From Gemmatimonadota bacterium (GTDB lineage Bacteria > Latescibacterota > UBA2968 > UBA8231): 64,000 bases of DNA. The notes below the pieces were generated by a model, which saw nothing but the letters and a program-made list of their open reading frames with translations, did not search any database and was not told the DNA's origin. The position numbers were made by a program, and so were the translations under genes. Location of the stretch: NCBI GenBank assembly GCA_018660835.1, contig JABJJN010000008.1, positions 296,977 to 360,976 of the forward strand, read 5' to 3'. Positions 62,911 through 64,000 of this stretch are shown here, in pieces. The first letter of the stretch is position 1, and every line of letters begins with the position of its first letter.

Positions 62911-64000
62911 TTGAAAGTCACACTCACAGACACACTGCGGCAAAAGCTGGACACATTGCCGACGAGTCCAGGTGTGTACCTGATGAAGGACGATGCCGGC
63001 AAGATTCTCTATGTCGGGAAGGCCAAGAGTCTGAGATCGCGTGTTCGCTCCTATTTCCAGGAATCGGGTGTATCCGAGCGCGGACCCCGGATCGAAATCA
63101 TGGTCCGCAGGGTGACGGATATTGATGTCATCCTGACGCAGAGCGAACAGGAAGCCTTGATCCTTGAGGCAACACAGATCAAAGCTCACAAGCCACGCTA
63201 CAACATCAATCTCAAAGATGACAAGAAATACCCTTTCATTCGCATCACGAATGAACCCTATCCGCGAATTTTCTGGACGCGTGATATCCTGAAGGATGGA
63301 TCGCGATACCTGGGTCCTTATAGCAGTGCCCGGCAACTACGGATGATGCTGGACGTGATGCATCGGATCTTCCCCGTCCGAAGTTGTCGATATGACCTGC
63401 CCGATCCAAAGGTCAAATTGTGCATGGAATTCCAGATTCATCGTTGTGAAGGGCCTTGCGAAGGCCTGGTCTCGCAGGCGGACTATCAGAAGAGCGTGCA
63501 TCAAGCCGTGCGCTTCCTGCGCGGCGACAAGAGCACTGTGATTCGAGAACTTCGCGAGAGAATGGCCGACGCCTCGCAAGCTCTGAAGTTTGAGGTCGCT
63601 GCACGTTGTCGTGATCAGATTGAGGCACTCGAGACATACCAGCACCGCCAGAAGATGGTCCTCGAGGAGCAAGTCGATCGTGATATCATCGGCCTCGCAC
63701 GCCACGACGATGAGGCCTGCTGCACAATCCTGGAGGTGCGCGAAGGTCGCGTTATCGGCGACAAACACCACTTCCTCGGTGGGGTGATCGATGCCACCGA
63801 CGCCGCGATCATCTCAGCCTTCATTCGACAATTCTACCTGCACTCGGATTTCATACCGCGACAAGTTCATGTCAGCGTTTCCTTACCTGACCAGGACGAG
63901 TTGTCAGAATGGTTGTCGAGCAAGAGCGATGTGAAGGTCACCGTCGCGGCATTTCAACGCGGTCTCAAGGCGCGCGCTCAGGAACTGGCCGTCAGCAATG
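62911..64000 (+). CDS. uvrC: excinuclease ABC subunit C (partial)
   Basis: The frame runs off the right edge; 363 codons are visible. The only start in frame after an upstream stop is TTG 62911, with no clear ribosome-binding site. The GIY-YIG nuclease domain is at the N-terminus: TSPGVYLMKDDAGKILYVGK and KSLRSRVRSYF, then KAHKPRYNINLKDDKKYPFI near 88-107 and FWTRDILKDGSRYLGPYSSA. A UVR-type segment follows (FEVAARCRDQIEALETYQ). UvrC makes both cuts in nucleotide excision repair. Confidence 0.95.
   Translation, partial: MKVTLTDTLRQKLDTLPTSPGVYLMKDDAGKILYVGKAKSLRSRVRSYFQESGVSERGPRIEIMVRRVTDIDVILTQSEQEALILEATQIKAHKPRYNINLKDDKKYPFIRITNEPYPRIFWTRDILKDGSRYLGPYSSARQLRMMLDVMHRIFPVRSCRYDLPDPKVKLCMEFQIHRCEGPCEGLVSQADYQKSVHQAVRFLRGDKSTVIRELRERMADASQALKFEVAARCRDQIEALETYQHRQKMVLEEQVDRDIIGLARHDDEACCTILEVREGRVIGDKHHFLGGVIDATDAAIISAFIRQFYLHSDFIPRQVHVSVSLPDQDELSEWLSSKSDVKVTVAAFQRGLKARAQELAVSN

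Noticed and set aside
1..64000. tRNA, rRNA or prophage genes
   Set aside because: I looked for tRNA-like arms, rRNA sequence and phage structural or integrase genes and saw none; small RNAs cannot be excluded by eye.

Overview
This is a dense 64 kb stretch of a Gram-negative bacterial chromosome with fairly high GC. Gram-negative features are a PpiD-type foldase, an outer-membrane barrel-like protein, signal peptides and a LipM-type lipoyl enzyme. Several traits recall the Latescibacterota/Poribacteria/FCB neighbourhood: tandem EutN/CcmL microcompartment vertex proteins, a FlgD-type C-terminal domain on a secreted protein, an N,N-dimethylformamidase-like protein, and many Gfo/Idh/MocA, sugar-isomerase-like, enolase-superfamily and beta-helix proteins. 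The placement is inference from gene content only. No rRNA, tRNA or CRISPR array was seen.

Layout. 1-1728 (minus): ispH followed by two coupled microcompartment vertex genes that run off the left edge. 1895-5794 (plus): queC, a DMFase-like gene, queF and a protein with a charged repeat tail, closed by a strong terminator. 5854-15849 (minus): a biosynthetic run ilvC-leuA-leuC-leuD-cimA-argJ-aminotransferase, then accA. It is preceded by a leader region with a small ORF whose C-terminus is almost all Ile/Leu/Val. 16389-19536 (plus): a FemAB/BioF2-like acetyltransferase, a DUF1016_N-staphylococcal-nuclease fusion and an internally deleted IS91-type transposase. 19761-27157: a TIM-barrel isomerase-like protein, a MaoC-CitE-CaiB trio that fits CoA-dependent C5-dicarboxylate breakdown, a phosphoesterase, a dehydrogenase, a frameshifted surface-protein remnant and a GDPD phosphodiesterase. 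27197-45687: an accessory carbohydrate region with a glycosidase-like pair, a beta-helix protein, a Nramp-fold transporter coupled to an oxidoreductase, an aldolase plus sugar-acid dehydratase, an outer-membrane-like protein, a serine acetyltransferase, rhamnose mutarotase, a metallo-hydrolase, an esterase, a PrpD homologue and two SDR-type proteins. 45692-58630 (minus): core genes in the order ndk, yceD, rpmF, fabH, fabD, fabG, acpP, fabF, rnc, lipM, oppD, oppF, ppiD, a GarR-like gene and nadK. 58833-64000 (plus): an HD phosphohydrolase, a CsgG-like/SUMF1 fusion, an RlmI-type methyltransferase and the start of uvrC.

How the parts work together. The ilv/leu run makes leucine, and through citramalate synthase gives a threonine-independent entry to isoleucine; leuB, ilvBN and ilvD are not in the window. 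The fab cluster covers initiation, condensation, the ketoreductase and the acyl carrier, with accA elsewhere. The microcompartment genes and rhaM together hint at deoxysugar (fucose/rhamnose) use, but the compartment's enzymes lie outside the window. The observations most worth following are the DUF1016_N-SNase fusion, the branched-chain leader ORF before ilvC, the CoA-dependent trio, and the Nramp-fold protein that lacks metal-binding motifs.
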